A stretch of 6,978 nt of DNA from Nitrososphaerota archaeon. GTDB taxonomy: Archaea; Thermoproteota; Nitrososphaeria; Nitrososphaerales; Nitrosopumilaceae. Below the pieces are notes generated by a model. It worked only from the letters and a program-made list of their open reading frames with translations. It had not been told where the DNA came from and did not search any database. Positions 5,953 to 6,978 of the stretch are shown in pieces; position 1 is the stretch's first letter; every line of letters begins with the position of its first letter. Both the position numbers and the translations under genes were made by a program. The stretch spans positions 1 to 6,978 of the forward strand of contig JACQFM010000177.1 of the NCBI GenBank assembly GCA_016200035.1. The letters are read 5' to 3'.

Positions 5953-6846
5953 TTAGAAATAGACCATCTTCTTGTATCGTCTAAATCTTTTTTCAATATC
6001 AGATTTTTTTAGTTTGATCAATCCATCTATGCCGTATCTTTCGACGACAAAGGATCCCATTATATTTCCGTATACAACCGCTTCGCGGATTGTTGACATT
6101 TTTATGCTGTTTTTACTTGCCATATAACCAATCATGCCTCCAGCAAACGAATCTCCTGCACCCGTGGGATCCACAATATTTTCCATAGAAAAGGCTGGAG
6201 AGGGAAAGACCACATCTTCATAGAAAAAAAGTGAGCCATGCTCACCTTTCTTTATTATTACATATTTTGTTCCCCATTCCATAATTTTTTTGGCACACTT
6301 GATCAAGTTCTGTGTTTTTGTCAGCAGCTTGGCCTCTTCGTCGTTTATTACAATTGAATCCACAGAGCCTATCATTTTTATAACATCACTTCTCTTTCCT
6401 GTGATCCAAAAATCAATAGTATCACACATAGAAAACTTGACCCTATCAAATTCTTTTATAATCTTGGTGTTTTGAGCAGGATCGTTATTTGCAAGATACA
6501 CAAATTCAGATTTTCTATATTCTTCTCTTACAGTTGGTTTAAAGCTTCCAAGAACATTTAGTTCTGTTTTGTTTGTGGTTCTATGGTTTAGTGTCTTATC
6601 ATAACTTCCATCATATCTGAAAGTCTTTCCGTCTGCACGTACCAGTCCCTTCAGATCAACAAACCTTCTAAGAATATTATAGTAACTTTTTGGAAAGTCA
6701 TGCCCCACGACTGCTATCATGCCTGGTTTTACGAAAAAACTAGCAGAAATTACTGCGTAAGTGGCAGCACCACCTAGGACATTTTTCAGAACTTTTGTAG
6801 GTGTCCTTATAGTATCTAGTGCTACCGAACCAAACACAGTAAGCAT
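5953..6846 (-). CDS. PfkB-family (ribokinase-like) sugar or nucleoside kinase
   Basis: ATP-dependent kinase of the ribokinase/adenosine kinase family. The 297 residues are full length. Seen: FGSVALDTI at 5-13 (N-terminal strand and substrate aspartate), LGGAATY at 24-30, VVGHD at 46-50, NDEEA at 168-172 (the N-x-x-E motif for magnesium), KKGEHGS at 199-205, and the PfkB signature 2 DPTGAGDSFAGG at 226-237, with Asp232 as catalytic base and the anion hole around GAGD. Substrate cannot be assigned; ribose, nucleoside or fructose-type substrates are all possible. The ATG at 6846 puts the GSVALDTI motif at the expected place. A gene ending 14 bases upstream and the dUTPase 34 bases downstream lie on the same strand, so an operon is possible, although both kinase and dUTPase also have TATA-like boxes. 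Confidence 0.9.
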   Translation of the reverse strand: MLTVFGSVALDTIRTPTKVLKNVLGGAATYAVISASFFVKPGMIAVVGHDFPKSYYNILRRFVDLKGLVRADGKTFRYDGSYDKTLNHRTTNKTELNVLGSFKPTVREEYRKSEFVYLANNDPAQNTKIIKEFDRVKFSMCDTIDFWITGKRSDVIKMIGSVDSIVINDEEAKLLTKTQNLIKCAKKIMEWGTKYVIIKKGEHGSLFFYEDVVFPSPAFSMENIVDPTGAGDSFAGGMIGYMASKNSIKMSTIREAVVYGNIMGSFVVERYGIDGLIKLKKSDIEKRFRRYKKMVYF

Positions 6847-6860
6847 ATGTCTGGCTGAAT

Positions 6861-6978
6861 TTACTGACCGTGTATAAATTCTCTGGCTTCTTTTTGTGTT
6901 GGATAATATGTAAACGGTATATCGAGTGAGGTGAACACTAGATTATATCGAGTTATCCCTGTAAGCTTTACAGGTGGC
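6861..6978 (-). CDS. C-terminal end of an unrecognised protein
   Basis: On the minus strand an open frame runs from the right edge to TAA at 6861-6863: 38 codons, with a C-terminus reading VKLTGITRYNLVF...IPFTYYPTQKEAREFIHGQ. It ends 14 bases before the kinase ATG, as expected for tightly packed genes on one strand, and the amino-acid composition looks coding (hydrophobic strand, then a helix with K/E/A). The pattern of a strand followed by a T-x-x-E-A helix is reminiscent of STAS-like domain ends, but this is too little to assign a family. The start is outside the window. Confidence 0.55.
   Translation of the reverse strand, partial: PPVKLTGITRYNLVFTSLDIPFTYYPTQKEAREFIHGQ
6871..6878 (-). 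promoter_or_regulatory. TATA-like box for the kinase gene
   Basis: Minus strand TTTATACA centred about 29 bases before the kinase ATG at 6846, predicting a start of transcription within a few bases of the ATG. It lies inside the 3' end of the preceding partial gene. No Shine-Dalgarno precedes the ATG, which fits a leaderless mRNA. Confidence 0.35.

Noticed and set aside
5919..5996. Longer N-terminus for the dUTPase from the ATG at 5996
   Set aside because: It would add 26 residues with no family likeness and overlap the kinase gene by 44 bases; the ATG at 5918 fits the family start and the TATA spacing.

Overview
The window looks like a piece of an ammonia-oxidising archaeon (Nitrososphaerota/Thaumarchaeota, probably Nitrosopumilales). 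The evidence is the AT-rich composition, a tandem DUF7482-type secreted protein, an archaeal-type TyrRS, a stand-alone MtrA-like protein, an all-alpha dUTPase of the type seen in this group, TTG starts, and TATA boxes spaced for leaderless mRNAs. Assignment rests on remembered family sequences, not on a search.

Layout. (1) Plus strand, 1-2242: the 3' part of a probable surface/secreted protein with two copies of one domain, then cobJ (cobalamin ring-contracting C17-methyltransferase), which has its own TATA box and Shine-Dalgarno. (2) Minus strand, 2279-3941: tyrS (tyrosyl-tRNA synthetase), interrupted by one in-frame TGA, downstream of a four-helix membrane protein of unknown function. (3) Plus strand, 4019-5589: a DegT/DnrJ/EryC1/StrS sugar aminotransferase coupled by a 4-base TTGA overlap to an orphan MtrA homologue (the corrinoid-carrying subunit of the methanogen Mtr complex). 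(4) Minus strand, 5586-6978: the last 38 codons of an unrecognised gene, a PfkB-family sugar/nucleoside kinase, and an all-alpha dUTPase/NTP pyrophosphatase. No tRNA, rRNA, CRISPR array, insertion sequence or phage gene is visible, and no non-coding stretch is longer than about 100 bases.

How it fits together. Most genes are housekeeping or cofactor genes in short transcription units. CobJ makes the corrinoid ring and MtrA is a corrinoid-binding fold, so the window holds both a producer and a possible user of cobamide, though on separate transcripts. The kinase and dUTPase suggest nucleoside/nucleotide metabolism.

The points most worth checking are the TGA that splits an essential synthetase exactly at a conserved glycine, and the orphan mtrA translationally coupled to a sugar aminotransferase in an organism with no expected methanogenesis.
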